A DNA stretch of 64,000 nucleotides from positions 17,027 to 81,026 of the forward strand of contig DFNX01000008.1 in NCBI GenBank assembly GCA_002376235.1, given 5' to 3'. Shown one piece after another: positions 26,219 through 35,195 of this stretch (positions are counted from its first letter, which is position 1; each line of letters begins with the position of its first letter). The DNA comes from Neorhizobium sp. UBA3556. GTDB lineage: Bacteria; Pseudomonadota; Alphaproteobacteria; Rhizobiales; Rhizobiaceae. The notes under the pieces were generated by a model. That model made no database searches, was not told the DNA's origin, and worked only from the letters and a program-made list of their open reading frames with translations. The position numbers were made by a program, and so were the translations under genes.

Positions 26219-26253
26219 GGAACGTATTGGAACCATATCGATTCCAGTCGATT
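26219..26253 (+). promoter_or_regulatory. Tandem GGAAC-N15-CGATT promoters upstream of Ku
   Basis: GGAAC at 26219 pairs with CGATT at 26239; GGAAC at 26229 pairs with CGATT at 26249. Both equal GGAAC-N18-TT, the broader RpoE2 form, and are offset by 10 bp. Confidence 0.55.
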
Positions 26254-26282
26254 GATCAGCACCCTGTCACGGAGATGATGTC

Positions 26283-27155
26283 ATGCCCGGAGCCCGCGCT
26301 TTATGGAAAGGGACGCTTTCGATCGGAAAGGTCGAGCTCGCAGTCGGTCTGTACACCGCAGCCAGCACGTCTGAGCGGATCTCCTTCAACATCGTCAATA
26401 CGTCGACCGGCAACAAAGTGAAGCGGATTTATGTCGACGAGGATACCGGCAGGGAAGTCTCCAAGGATGAGCAGACGAAAGGGTTTGAAACCACGTCCGG
26501 CGATTACATTCTGATCGATCCCGAAGAAGTTGCGGCGGCCATTCCCGACAGCGACAAAACGCTGCGGGTGCAGTCTTTTGTGGAGTGCGACGCGATCGAC
26601 AAGATCTATTTTGACAAGCCCTACTACCTCGCACCCGAAACCGGCGACGCTCAGGCGTACGCGGCGGTACGCGACACGCTGGAGAAATCGGGCACGGTGG
26701 CTATAGCCAGAGCGGTTCTGTTCCGGCGGATGCGATCGGTGCTGATCCGGCCCCATGGCCGAGGCCTCATCGCAACGACCCTGAATTTTGACTATGAGGT
26801 GCGACCTGCGGCATCAGCTTTCAAACGCATCAAGTCGATCACCGTGGAAGACGAGATGCTCGACCTCGCAAAGCATATCATCAGCAAGAAAATGGGCGAC
26901 TTCGATCCGGCATCTTTCGAAGATCGCTACGAGGCGGCTCTCGCCTTGATGGTGAAGTCGAAGATCGACGGCAAGCCATTGCCGAAGCGGAAGAAGGTCC
27001 AGATATCGAAGCCCAACGACCTGCTTGCCGCGCTGCGCGAAAGCGCTGGCGAGAAATCGGCTTCCGGCAAGGCAGGCAAGAAGAAGGCAGCGAATACGAA
27101 CCGGAAGAAAGCACCGCCGGCTTCGAAGCGGTCGCCTCAACGCAAGACAGGGTAG
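26283..27155 (+). CDS. Ku protein, copy 1 (NHEJ)
   Basis: A 290-residue bacterial Ku with GGAG 8 nt upstream of ATG. Beta-barrel core begins ARALWKGTLSIGKVELAVGLY; KGFETTSGDYILIDPEEV and the long C-terminal Lys/Ala/Pro-rich tail are typical. It binds broken DNA ends as a ring and recruits LigD. A second Ku starts 10 bp after its stop. In Sinorhizobium a Ku pair (Ku3/Ku4) is under general-stress control, which fits the promoters here. Confidence 0.92.
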   Translation: MPGARALWKGTLSIGKVELAVGLYTAASTSERISFNIVNTSTGNKVKRIYVDEDTGREVSKDEQTKGFETTSGDYILIDPEEVAAAIPDSDKTLRVQSFVECDAIDKIYFDKPYYLAPETGDAQAYAAVRDTLEKSGTVAIARAVLFRRMRSVLIRPHGRGLIATTLNFDYEVRPAASAFKRIKSITVEDEMLDLAKHIISKKMGDFDPASFEDRYEAALALMVKSKIDGKPLPKRKKVQISKPNDLLAALRESAGEKSASGKAGKKKAANTNRKKAPPASKRSPQRKTG

Positions 27156-27164
27156 GAGCACGCG

Positions 27165-27983
27165 ATGCCGCAACCGTATTGGAAAGGCTATCTGAAGCTG
27201 TCGCTTGTCACATGTGCCGTCAGCATGTCGCCGGCGACGAGCGGCAGCGAGAAGGTTCGCTTCCATACCATAAACCGCAAGACTGGTAACAGAGTGCGAT
27301 CCCAATACATCGATTCTGTCACCGGAAAGAGGGTCAAGGAGAAAGACGAGGCAAAGGGCTACGACAAGGGCGACGAAGACTTCGTTATCATCACGGACAA
27401 AGACCTGGACTCCGTCGATCTCGACACGGTCAAGACGATCGACATCGAAAAGTTCGCGCCAGCCAGATCCGTCGAATGGATCTATCTGGAGAAGCCCCAC
27501 TATCTCGTGCCGAACGATGCGGTCGGCGAAGAGGCGTTCGCGGTCATTCGCGAGGCAATGAAGTCCGAGGACGTCGTAGGGGTCTCACGGCTGGTTATCG
27601 GCCGCCGTGAGCGGTCTGTGATCCTGCAGCCGCTCGAAAAAGGCATCGTTTTGTGGATGCTGCGTTTTTCCGACGAAGTCAGGCCCGCGGACGAATACTG
27701 GGACGATGTAGACGGCAAAGGCGATCCAGAGGTGGCGGCCGCTGTCGCAAAGACTGTGAAGCGCGAGACCCGCAAGTGGTCTGCGCGAATGGTGGGCGAT
27801 CCCGTCCAGGACGAGTTGTTGTCCATCATCGCGAAGAAGAAAAAATCAGCGAAAAAGACATCTGGCGGGAAAAAGCAGGCCTCCGGTACTGCGAAGGCGA
27901 GCAGGCCCGACAACGTGGTCGACATCATGGACGCTCTGAAAAAGAGTCTTGCAAGCCAAGGCCAGAAAAAGAAGGCCAGCTAA
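27165..27983 (+). CDS. Ku protein, copy 2 (NHEJ)
   Basis: A 272-residue Ku, also with the core opening (PYWKGYLKLSLVTCAVSM) and the KGYDKGDEDFVIITDKDLDSV segment. Short Lys-rich C-terminus. It is divergent in sequence from copy 1, so the two could form heterodimers, as reported for adjacent Ku pairs in Sinorhizobium. It is cotranscribed with copy 1 (9-bp gap). Confidence 0.92.
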   Translation: MPQPYWKGYLKLSLVTCAVSMSPATSGSEKVRFHTINRKTGNRVRSQYIDSVTGKRVKEKDEAKGYDKGDEDFVIITDKDLDSVDLDTVKTIDIEKFAPARSVEWIYLEKPHYLVPNDAVGEEAFAVIREAMKSEDVVGVSRLVIGRRERSVILQPLEKGIVLWMLRFSDEVRPADEYWDDVDGKGDPEVAAAVAKTVKRETRKWSARMVGDPVQDELLSIIAKKKKSAKKTSGGKKQASGTAKASRPDNVVDIMDALKKSLASQGQKKKAS

Positions 27984-28089
27984 GGCCCGAACTTGAGCCA
28001 ACGTCGATCATATCAACCTACGTTTCAACGCCTCCCATACCCACCCCGACGTCAGGCCCGGAACTTTCCCGAATTGGGCATATCCGCCT

Positions 28090-28114
28090 GGAACATTTGT
28101 GCGCTGCACCCGTT
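28090..28114 (+). promoter_or_regulatory. EcfG/RpoE2-type promoter (GGAAC-N16-CGTT)
   Basis: GGAAC 28090-28094 and CGTT 28111-28114, spacing 16, ending 41 bp before the alpha-amylase start. Confidence 0.75.
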
Positions 28115-28155
28115 GAGGCGCGGCTTCATGATCACTCTCTGACAGAGGACGCTTT

Positions 28156-29634
28156 ATGGCATCTCGCACCCTGCTCCAGTTCTTTCATTGGTACTCTCCG
28201 GATGGCAGAAAACTTTGGGGCGAGGTGGCGGATGAAGCGCCACGCCTGGCAAGTCTGGGCATCACCGATGTCTGGCTTCCTCCCGCATACAAGGGTGCAG
28301 CAGGTGGCGCTTCGATCGGATACGACACCTACGACCTTTTCGATCTCGGCGAGTTCGACCAAAAAGGCAGCGTCGCCACAAAGTACGGGGACCGCGCAGG
28401 CCTCGAAAAGGCGGCACAAGCGCTGATGAACAATGGTATCGGCCCTATGCTTGACGTCGTCTTCAACCACAAGATGGGCGCCGACGAGAAGGAACTGGTG
28501 CATGTGCGGCGGGTCGATGAGAACGACCGCACGCAGATATCCGAGGAGACGTTCGAGGCGCTCGCCTATACCCGTTTCACATTTCCGGGACGCAACGGGA
28601 CCCACTCGCAGTTTATCTGGGATCAGAAATGCTTCAGCGGTGTGGACGTCATCGAGCAGCCGGACGAAAAAGGTGTCTTCAAGCTCGTCAATGAATACGG
28701 GGACGGCGAATGGAATGACGAGGTCGATCAGGAGCTCGGTAACTTCGACTACCTAATGGGTGCTGACGTCGAATTCAGAAACCGGGCGGTCTGCGAGGAG
28801 CTCAACCACTGGGGCCGGTGGGTCTGCGAACAGATCCCGGTCAAGGGTTTCAGGCTTGATGCCGCCAAGCATATCCCGGCGTGGTTCTTCCGCGATTGGG
28901 TCGGACATATGCGCGACAATGTAAGCGACGACCTGTTTGTCGTGGCTGAATACTGGCACCCCGACATGGAGGTGCTCAAATCATATCTCGACCTCGTGGA
29001 CCGGCAGCTTACCCTTTTCGACGTGGCGCTGCATCACACCTTCCATGACGCATCGAAGCAAGGCAGCAGCTTCGACATGCGCACGATCTTCGATGGCGCG
29101 CTGGTTTCTGCCTATCCGGAACACGCAGTCACGATCGTCGACAACCACGATACGCAGCCGCTCCAATCGCTCGAGGCTGCCGTCGATCCCTGGTTCAAGC
29201 CCCTCGCCTATGCGCTCATTCTTCTCAGGGAGAATGGAACCCCATGCGTGTTCCATCCCGACCTCTACGGCGCATCCTATTCGGATGAAAAGGATGGCGA
29301 GACACATCACATCGACATGCCGGCGATCGCGTGCCTGCCACGCCTGCTCGAGGCAAGGCAGAAATACGCTCACGGACCACAGACTGATATCTTCGATCAC
29401 CCCAACTGCGTAGCTTTCGTCCGCTATGGAACGGCTGAAGCGCCAGGATGTATTGTGGTAATGTCAAATGGCGATGCCGGTGAAAAGCACGTGGAGCTGG
29501 GCGAAGACCGCGCCGGAACCTACATTGACTATCTCGGCCACCTGCAGGACCGGATCGGAGTCGGTGCGGACGGAAACGCGACATTCCCATGTCCCGCCGG
29601 CGGAGTAAGCGTGTGGGTACGGGAGAACGGCTGA
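28156..29634 (+). CDS. Alpha-amylase, GH13 family (cytoplasmic type)
   Basis: A 492-residue GH13 enzyme without a signal peptide. DVVFNHK (region I), GFRLDAAKH with the Asp nucleophile (region II), VVAEYWHPD with the acid Glu (region III) and VDNHDTQP (region IV) are all present. The opening LLQFFHWYSPDGRKLW is that of liquefying amylases. It would cleave internal alpha-1,4 bonds of glycogen, linking a stress promoter to glycogen or trehalose metabolism. The Crp-like gene follows by 37 bp. Confidence 0.9.
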   Translation: MASRTLLQFFHWYSPDGRKLWGEVADEAPRLASLGITDVWLPPAYKGAAGGASIGYDTYDLFDLGEFDQKGSVATKYGDRAGLEKAAQALMNNGIGPMLDVVFNHKMGADEKELVHVRRVDENDRTQISEETFEALAYTRFTFPGRNGTHSQFIWDQKCFSGVDVIEQPDEKGVFKLVNEYGDGEWNDEVDQELGNFDYLMGADVEFRNRAVCEELNHWGRWVCEQIPVKGFRLDAAKHIPAWFFRDWVGHMRDNVSDDLFVVAEYWHPDMEVLKSYLDLVDRQLTLFDVALHHTFHDASKQGSSFDMRTIFDGALVSAYPEHAVTIVDNHDTQPLQSLEAAVDPWFKPLAYALILLRENGTPCVFHPDLYGASYSDEKDGETHHIDMPAIACLPRLLEARQKYAHGPQTDIFDHPNCVAFVRYGTAEAPGCIVVMSNGDAGEKHVELGEDRAGTYIDYLGHLQDRIGVGADGNATFPCPAGGVSVWVRENG

Positions 29635-29671
29635 CTCGAACCTGCTGAGCGTACCTGAACTGGAGAGAGCC

Positions 29672-30391
29672 ATGGATCGTTCGTACCCGCCTCACAGACT
29701 GAACAAACTGCTCGAGCTTTTGCCGGAGAGTGACGCGGCGGACGTGTTCCCGGCGCTCGATCTGGTCGATCTTCCCCAGCACGTCATCCTGAGTGAAGCC
29801 GGCAAACCGATAGACCACGTCTATTTCCTTACCGAAGGCATAGGTTCTGTCTTCGTGACGACGCCCGAGGGCCGGCACGCAGAAGCCGGCATTTTCGGCT
29901 ATGAGGGATACATACCGACATCCGCAGTCGCGGACGTGGCGGTGAGCACCTTCAACGTGAATATGCAAATACCGGGGCAGGCCTACCGGATGCCCTACTC
30001 TGCTTTTCGCAAGGCGATGCGCGAGAACACCAACTTCGAGAAGATCATGATCCGCGCGATCGAAGGGTTCGCGGTTCAGCTTGCCTATACCGCGGTGTCG
30101 AACGCCGCGCATGAAGTCAGCGAACGGCTCGCGCGCTGGCTCCTCATGTGCCACGATCGCGTCACCGGCGACGACATATACATCACCCACGACTTCATCG
30201 CCCTGATGCTGTCGGTGCGCCGCCCCTCCGTTACGACCAGCCTTCACATCCTCGAAGGAAACGGTTTCATCCGGTCGGAACGCGGCGTGATCAGAATGAG
30301 GGACCGGGCGGGCCTCGAGGAATTCGCCCACGATGCATACGGACAGCCGGAGCGGGAGTACAAGCGCCTGATGAGCGAGTTGGCCTTCTGA
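29672..30391 (+). CDS. Crp/Fnr family transcriptional regulator, copy 1
   Basis: A 239-residue protein with a cyclic-nucleotide-binding-like N-terminal domain (VILSEAGKPIDHVYFLTEGIGSVF) and a C-terminal HTH_Crp with DFIALMLSVRRPSVTTSLHILEG. No Fe-S cysteine cluster is visible, so it is neither Fnr nor FixK type. Its HTH resembles that of the second Crp-like gene at 39635 (DFLALMLGVRRPSVTDALHRLEG). It probably shares the amylase transcript. Target unknown. Confidence 0.85.
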   Translation: MDRSYPPHRLNKLLELLPESDAADVFPALDLVDLPQHVILSEAGKPIDHVYFLTEGIGSVFVTTPEGRHAEAGIFGYEGYIPTSAVADVAVSTFNVNMQIPGQAYRMPYSAFRKAMRENTNFEKIMIRAIEGFAVQLAYTAVSNAAHEVSERLARWLLMCHDRVTGDDIYITHDFIALMLSVRRPSVTTSLHILEGNGFIRSERGVIRMRDRAGLEEFAHDAYGQPEREYKRLMSELAF

Positions 30392-30478
30392 GCACTGTGG
30401 ATATCGGAAGGCACCGCGGCAGCTGCGAATAAAGCTGCACGCCTGAGCCTTGGCATCAGCGGGAGCTATCGCCAGCGC

Positions 30479-31264
30479 ATGTCTATACGGATCGCCACCT
30501 ATAACATTAACGGGATCAACCAACGGCTGGACAACCTCCTGCGCTGGCTGAAAAGCACCTCTCCAGACATTGTCTGCTTGCAGGAGCTGAAGAGCGAGAG
30601 ATTTCCGAGGACGGAAATCGAGCGTGCAGGCTACGGCGCGGTGTGGAGCGCGCAGAAGGCGTGGAACGGAGTGGCGATCCTGGCCCGAGGGGCCGAGCCT
30701 GTTCTGATCCGGGAGGGTTTGCCGAATGATCCCGAGCCGGAGCAAAAGCGCTACATCGAGGCCGCGGTGTCAGGAGTATTCGTAGCGTCGCTCTATTGCC
30801 CGAACGGAAATCCCGCTCCCGGTGAAAAATACGACTACAAGCTTCGCTGGATGAAGGCGCTCCGCAAGCGTGCGCTTGATGTGCTGAAGTCGGGTGCACC
30901 TGCTGTGCTCGCAGGGGACTACAACGTGATCCCGGAGGATGCCGACGTCTATCGGCCGGAGGCATGGCGCAAAGATGCGCTGTTTCGACCAGAGGTTCGC
31001 AAGGCCTATGCCGTTTTGCTGAAGGATGGCTGGGTCGACACGATCAAACACCTTCATCCGGACGAGAGGATTTACACGTTCTGGAAATACTGGCGAAACT
31101 CATTCGAGCGGGACGCCGGCTTGCGTATCGACCACATTCTCGCATCGCCAGCGATCTCGCCGCGCGTTACCGAAGCTGGGGTCGACAAGGCCCCGCGGGG
31201 CTGGGATAGCAGAAGCGACCACGCTCCTGCATGGATAACGCTTGCAGATGGACCAGCAGCTTGA
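30479..31264 (+). CDS. xth: Exodeoxyribonuclease III
   Basis: A 261-residue AP endonuclease/3' exonuclease. Metal-binding Glu in VCLQELKSE, GDYNVIP (Asp-x-Asn), LRIDHILAS and the final SDHAPAWI with catalytic Asp-His are in order. It processes abasic sites and 3' ends, cooperating with NHEJ and base excision repair. Lies between the Ku and LigD blocks. Its stop overlaps the start of the next gene. Confidence 0.9.
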   Translation: MSIRIATYNINGINQRLDNLLRWLKSTSPDIVCLQELKSERFPRTEIERAGYGAVWSAQKAWNGVAILARGAEPVLIREGLPNDPEPEQKRYIEAAVSGVFVASLYCPNGNPAPGEKYDYKLRWMKALRKRALDVLKSGAPAVLAGDYNVIPEDADVYRPEAWRKDALFRPEVRKAYAVLLKDGWVDTIKHLHPDERIYTFWKYWRNSFERDAGLRIDHILASPAISPRVTEAGVDKAPRGWDSRSDHAPAWITLADGPAA

Positions 31265-31584
31265 GCAAGCAACCGACACACACGCCCGATGGACGGTACA
31301 TCGTCGTCAGGGGACGGCTCTGGAGAGCGTCGAAACCCAACCTTCCGGAGGATCGTCGGTCACAGCTCGTATCCGATCTGATGAAGGCGAGAAGGGAAAT
31401 GCGGATTGCTGAAGTCGGAAGCGAGCAGCGAAGCGCGGCGAAGGCTGCGGTCGAAGCTGCAAAGCGAGGCCTTGGTGAACGCGGCCCCGTATGGTGGTCG
31501 GATGGCACACCCGACTATAATCGCCACCTCGTCAAGAACACGCCTTATGCCGAGTGGTTCGCGGAAGCTCGATCGCGGGAATGA
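31261..31584 (+). CDS. Conserved hypothetical protein, TTG start
   Basis: A 107-residue protein starting at TTG 31261 (MSKQPTHTPDGRYIVVRGRLWR), which overlaps the xth stop; the longer ATG at 31231 would sit inside xth. The body is helical with RREMRIAEVGSEQRSAAK, and it ends in PYAEWFAEARS. I believe the family is common in rhizobia but know no function. It is coupled translationally to xth. Confidence 0.65.
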   Translation: MSKQPTHTPDGRYIVVRGRLWRASKPNLPEDRRSQLVSDLMKARREMRIAEVGSEQRSAAKAAVEAAKRGLGERGPVWWSDGTPDYNRHLVKNTPYAEWFAEARSRE

Positions 31585-31606
31585 TCACGGGCTTGTAATA
31601 TCGTCC

Positions 31607-31620
31607 GTACGGTAGCGGAC
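31607..31620. repeat. GTACGGYRKCGTAC inverted repeat, copy a (one mismatch)
   Basis: GTACGGTAGCGGAC, 54 bp upstream of the DUF2934 start. Flanking bases extend the arms to GTCCG/CGGAC. Confidence 0.6.
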
Positions 31621-31673
31621 ATTGAACTAGCGCCCGTCGGCCACAAGTCTCCCCGGTAAATGGAGGAAACACC

Positions 31674-31841
31674 ATGCAACGCGACGAATGGATATCGAAC
31701 CGAGCCTACGCGATCTGGGAAGACAGCGGTCACTCTGAGGGAAATGATCGGGCCCATTGGGAACAGGCGGAGAAAGAGTGGGCCGACAATCATGGTCAAG
31801 CCGGCGCATCGGCCGACAATTGGGATGAGGAAGAAGTCTAA
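31674..31841 (+). CDS. DUF2934 protein, copy 1
   Basis: A 55-residue protein: MQRDEWISNRAYAIWEDSGH, then SEGNDRAHWEQAEKEW and an acidic tail. The pattern R-A-Y-x-(I/L)-W-E-x-x-G-x-x-x-G-x-x-x-x-H-W defines DUF2934. GGAGG lies 8 nt upstream. Function unknown. A close paralogue is at 39013. Both lie downstream of the same inverted repeat. Confidence 0.85.
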   Translation: MQRDEWISNRAYAIWEDSGHSEGNDRAHWEQAEKEWADNHGQAGASADNWDEEEV

Positions 31842-31874
31842 GCGGTCCAAACTCATCGTCTACTAGGCATTATG

Positions 31875-31906
31875 GCTGCGCGCTCCTGCCGATCGCGCAG
31901 CTTTTT
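31875..31906 (+). terminator. Rho-independent terminator
   Basis: 8-bp stem GCTGCGCG / CGCGCAGC with an 11-nt loop, followed by five Ts, downstream of the DUF2934 gene. Confidence 0.75.
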
Positions 31907-31979
31907 GCTGCAAAGGGTCATGCCAAAGAAAATAAAGGCGTCTAGCGCGTGCATGTGAAGGCGCAAGTCATCGTAGCAT

Positions 31980-32004
31980 GGAACCTTAAACAGCCTGCAG
32001 GGTT
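31980..32004 (+). promoter_or_regulatory. Near-consensus EcfG-type promoter (GGAAC-N16-GGTT)
   Basis: GGAAC 31980-31984, GGTT 32001-32004, spacing 16; one mismatch in the -10. About 50 bp before the small gene at 32055. Confidence 0.45.
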
Positions 32005-32054
32005 ATCACGGCGCTTCGATACCGACCTGCCTGAATGAGTTTGATATCCCCGAA

Positions 32055-32291
32055 ATGAAAAAATTCCTCGAAACGAAGTTCGGCCCAACCGAACTGTCAA
32101 TTATCGACCGCGCCCTGCAAGACTGGCTCAAATCGTCTGACCTGGAGCGGACGTCGGCAGAAGCGGAAATCGGCGCCGCGGTAATGATCAATCTCTTCCG
32201 CGAGGGATACGACACTCTTCCAGCATTGAATAAGGCGATCTCCGCTCACCGAGGCCTGAAGGACTTGTCAGAAAGCGCGCTGCCCCGCTAG
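32055..32291 (+). CDS. Small conserved protein, paralogue of 50958 gene
   Basis: A 78-residue protein (MKKFLETKFGPTELSIIDRA). It is clearly related to the 73-residue protein at 50958: FGPxELxxID, NLFREGYDTLPALNKAISAHRGLKDLSE versus TLYREGHDTLPALEAAMSKHRGLSDLAE. No function known. It ends convergent with ligD, overlapping its 3' end by 4 bp. Confidence 0.7.
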   Translation: MKKFLETKFGPTELSIIDRALQDWLKSSDLERTSAEAEIGAAVMINLFREGYDTLPALNKAISAHRGLKDLSESALPR

Positions 32292-34903
32292 CCGCCCAGC
32301 TTTTTGATAGCGTTCGACAAAGAGCCAGCGGCGTCATCGTAGCCATCCCACGCCTTGCTGGCTTTGAGAAGCCCTGGAACCGTCCTGATCGTATAGCGTG
32401 CGGGGTCGAGATTGGCCCGGACCTGCGACCACTCGAGCGGCATCGAAACTGTCGCACCGGGACGCGCCCTCGGCGAAAGCGGTGCGACCGCAGTCGATAG
32501 TCGATCATTCCTGAGATAGTCGAGGAATATCCGGCCGTCCCGAAGTTTCTTGGCCATTTTGGTGAGATAAAGGTTTGGGCTGTCGCTTGCCATTTGTTTG
32601 CATATTTCGAGAGCAAACTGCTTTCCCTCGGGCCATCCGGGTGAGCGACCTCGGGTGACGCGAAGCGGTGCAACGACATGAAGGCCCTTGCCTCCTGTAG
32701 ACTTGCAAAAGGACTGAAGACCAACCTTGGATAGGCGATCTCTCATTTCTTTCGCCGCTGCCACGACGTCTGCGAACGCCACATCCGGTCCCGGATCAAG
32801 GTCGAATATCAGTCGCCCTGGCGTTTCCGGCGCGCCAGGAGCGCAGTTCCAGGGATGCAGCTCGACGCCGCCAATCTGGGCCAAGGCAGCAAGTGCCTTG
32901 ATCCTGTCGACCTGGAGATACGACTTTTTGTCTCCGTGGACCTTGATCAGTTCGATCAGGTTTGAGGTGCCCGACATTGCGTGACGTTGGAAGAACGTCT
33001 CTCCGTCGATGCCGTCGGGTGCCCTGACGACGGAAACCGGCCGGCCGCGGATATGTCTTAGCATCCAATCCCCGACCGCCTCGTAATATCGCGCCAGATC
33101 CTCTTTCGTCACATCATGGTCGCCTTTCCAGAGCACCTTCCCGGCACTGGAAATTGATACACCCATGACCTCAACGCGTGCATGTTTTCTAGACCTTGGC
33201 CGCGCGACTTCAGGCTCCGGAGAGGCAGGCGGTGAAGGATCGTCGACCTCCACATCAGAAGCTTCCTTGTCTTCTCGAAGTCCCTTGAACGAGGCCTGCC
33301 GCACTGCCCCATCGTTGGTCCACCCGGCGAATTCGATTTCCGCGACGAGTTCCGGCTTTACCCAGATGATCTCCGCAGCGTCCGCCGGCGCATTCTCCCC
33401 GGAAAATGGCGACCGGGCTCGATGACGAGGCTCTAGGCGCTCAATCAGCTCGGCGGCCTGTTTCGCACCATATCCCGTGCCCACTCTGCCGACGTAGATA
33501 AGGCGCTTGCCACGATGGACGCCAACCAGGAGCGACTTGAACTGCTTGCCGGTAAGCGCATATCCGCCGATGACGACTTCATGCCCTGCCCGGCACTTCG
33601 ATTTTACCCAATCCTCGCTTCGGCCGGACCGATATTGCGAGCCCATCCGTTTGGAAACAATGCCTTCGAGATTAAGCCGGCAAGCAGACTTCAAAACTGC
33701 GTCGCCACCCGTTTCGAAATGCTCGACAAACCGCAGGAGCGGGGACGAATTTGCGTCCTGGAGAAGCTTGCCCAGTCTTTGTTTTCGCTCTGTGAGCGGA
33801 AGGTCGCGGATATTCTCGTCCCCCGCATGAAGCAGATCGAAAGCGAAATAGACCAGGTTCTTCGTATCACTATCAGACAGTGACGCTTGCAGCGCGGCGA
33901 AATCCGGGGCGCCGGACGCATCCAGCGCACATATTTCTCCATCGATGATGCCGTCGGACAGCTTCCCGCCGGCCGCAGCGATCTCCGGAAAACGTTCCGT
34001 CCAGTCGAGACCGCTTCGAGTGAGAAGCTGAGCCTGCCCGCCGATAACCCGCATCTGGATCCTGTAGCCGTCGAACTTGATCTCATGGACCCACGCAGTC
34101 CCGGATGGGGGGCGCTTCACCGACTTGCAGAGTTGAGGGGGAATGAACTCGGGCAAGGTATTTGCGGTGGGTTTTCCCGCTGGTCCAGAGCGCTTCCTCG
34201 GCCTTCGTGTTTTGCTTCCGGATGCGATCTCGCCTTTGGCAGACTGACCGCTGTCCCATACCGCATCGTTCGAGACAACGGCACTCTCCAGCATGAAAGG
34301 GCGCGGTTTGCGACCTCGACCCTCAGCGATTTCGGCCATCGAGCGTCCGGAGGCGACAGACGTTGGATATTGATCGAGAAAGCTTCCCGCATGATCAACC
34401 TTCGCGTGCTCATCCGAATGCTTGATAAGGAGCCAGTTTGTCCGCTTGCCACCAGATCGGTCGTGCTTCATTCGGACAAGAACGAAAGACCCCTTCAGTC
34501 GCGTGCCATGGAAGCGGATCTTGAAGTCTCCATCCTTCAGGGCTTTTTCCGGCGGCTTGTCGCCTTCAGGCTCCCAATAGCCGCGGTCCCAGATCATCAC
34601 CGTCCCGCCGCCGTATTCTCCAGCAGGTATCGAGCCTTCGAAATCGCCATAGCCAAGTGGGTGGTCCTCGACCTCTACAGAAAGTCGTTTGTCTTCCGGA
34701 TCGATCGACGGACCACGGGTAATGGCCCACGACTTGAAGACACCGTCGATCTCGATGCGGAGGTCATAATGGAGGCGCCGGGCATCATGCTTCTGGATGA
34801 CGAAGCGAGGACGCCCAGATTTCTTGACCTCCCCGACCCCGGTTGGCTCGAGTGTTTTCTTGAAATCTCGCTTGCTGTGATAGTCGGCAAGCTTCCTGTT
34901 CAT
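32288..34903 (-). CDS. ligD: Multidomain DNA ligase LigD (PE-LIG-POL)
   Basis: An 871-residue ATP-dependent ligase. The 3'-phosphoesterase domain lies at about residues 40-200 (HYDLRIEIDG, GSIPAGEYGGG). The ligase domain has the nucleotidyl lysine K276 in HEIKFDGYR and a DGEICALD motif. The C-terminal archaeo-eukaryotic primase-type polymerase (DLDPGPDVAF, KSTGGKGLHVV) occupies about 580-871. This order (PE-LIG-POL) is that of rhizobial LigD and joins ends held by Ku. It is coupled to the 95-residue gene upstream by an ATGA overlap. Confidence 0.95.
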   Translation of the reverse strand: MNRKLADYHSKRDFKKTLEPTGVGEVKKSGRPRFVIQKHDARRLHYDLRIEIDGVFKSWAITRGPSIDPEDKRLSVEVEDHPLGYGDFEGSIPAGEYGGGTVMIWDRGYWEPEGDKPPEKALKDGDFKIRFHGTRLKGSFVLVRMKHDRSGGKRTNWLLIKHSDEHAKVDHAGSFLDQYPTSVASGRSMAEIAEGRGRKPRPFMLESAVVSNDAVWDSGQSAKGEIASGSKTRRPRKRSGPAGKPTANTLPEFIPPQLCKSVKRPPSGTAWVHEIKFDGYRIQMRVIGGQAQLLTRSGLDWTERFPEIAAAGGKLSDGIIDGEICALDASGAPDFAALQASLSDSDTKNLVYFAFDLLHAGDENIRDLPLTERKQRLGKLLQDANSSPLLRFVEHFETGGDAVLKSACRLNLEGIVSKRMGSQYRSGRSEDWVKSKCRAGHEVVIGGYALTGKQFKSLLVGVHRGKRLIYVGRVGTGYGAKQAAELIERLEPRHRARSPFSGENAPADAAEIIWVKPELVAEIEFAGWTNDGAVRQASFKGLREDKEASDVEVDDPSPPASPEPEVARPRSRKHARVEVMGVSISSAGKVLWKGDHDVTKEDLARYYEAVGDWMLRHIRGRPVSVVRAPDGIDGETFFQRHAMSGTSNLIELIKVHGDKKSYLQVDRIKALAALAQIGGVELHPWNCAPGAPETPGRLIFDLDPGPDVAFADVVAAAKEMRDRLSKVGLQSFCKSTGGKGLHVVAPLRVTRGRSPGWPEGKQFALEICKQMASDSPNLYLTKMAKKLRDGRIFLDYLRNDRLSTAVAPLSPRARPGATVSMPLEWSQVRANLDPARYTIRTVPGLLKASKAWDGYDDAAGSLSNAIKKLGG

Positions 34904-35187
34904 CGCGGTGACGCCATCCCGTTGGAATCCATTTTACCCGGACTATCAGTGTCGTCTTCCGGCGGAATTCCGTCAGCCTGTTCTAGACCCATGATGGCCT
35001 CGACCGGTATCGGATCGGACGCGATAGCCTCTATAACCTCACCGGAGGCACCATTGCGGGCCGCATGGATGATCGCCTCGCGCGTCTCCCGTTCCGCCTG
35101 CAGACGCAGACGAAGCCAGCGAGTAACATCGCGTTCGCGGGCGCTGACTGCACGTGATTTGCTTGCGTTTGAGAGATCAGTATCCAT
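34900..35187 (-). CDS. Small hypothetical protein coupled to ligD
   Basis: A 95-residue, highly charged protein (MDTDLSNASKSRAVSARERD; LRLRLQAERETREAI). No Shine-Dalgarno precedes its ATG, and a promoter-like element ends only 8 bp upstream, which would make the mRNA leaderless. Its stop overlaps the LigD start by 4 bp. Possible NHEJ accessory factor by position; no family recognised. Confidence 0.6.
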   Translation of the reverse strand: MDTDLSNASKSRAVSARERDVTRWLRLRLQAERETREAIIHAARNGASGEVIEAIASDPIPVEAIMGLEQADGIPPEDDTDSPGKMDSNGMASPR

Positions 35188-35195
35188 ACAGCATC

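Noticed and set aside
29225..30745. 506-residue minus-strand open frame
   Set aside because: Covers amylase, Crp and xth genes in antisense, each with strong motifs on the plus strand.
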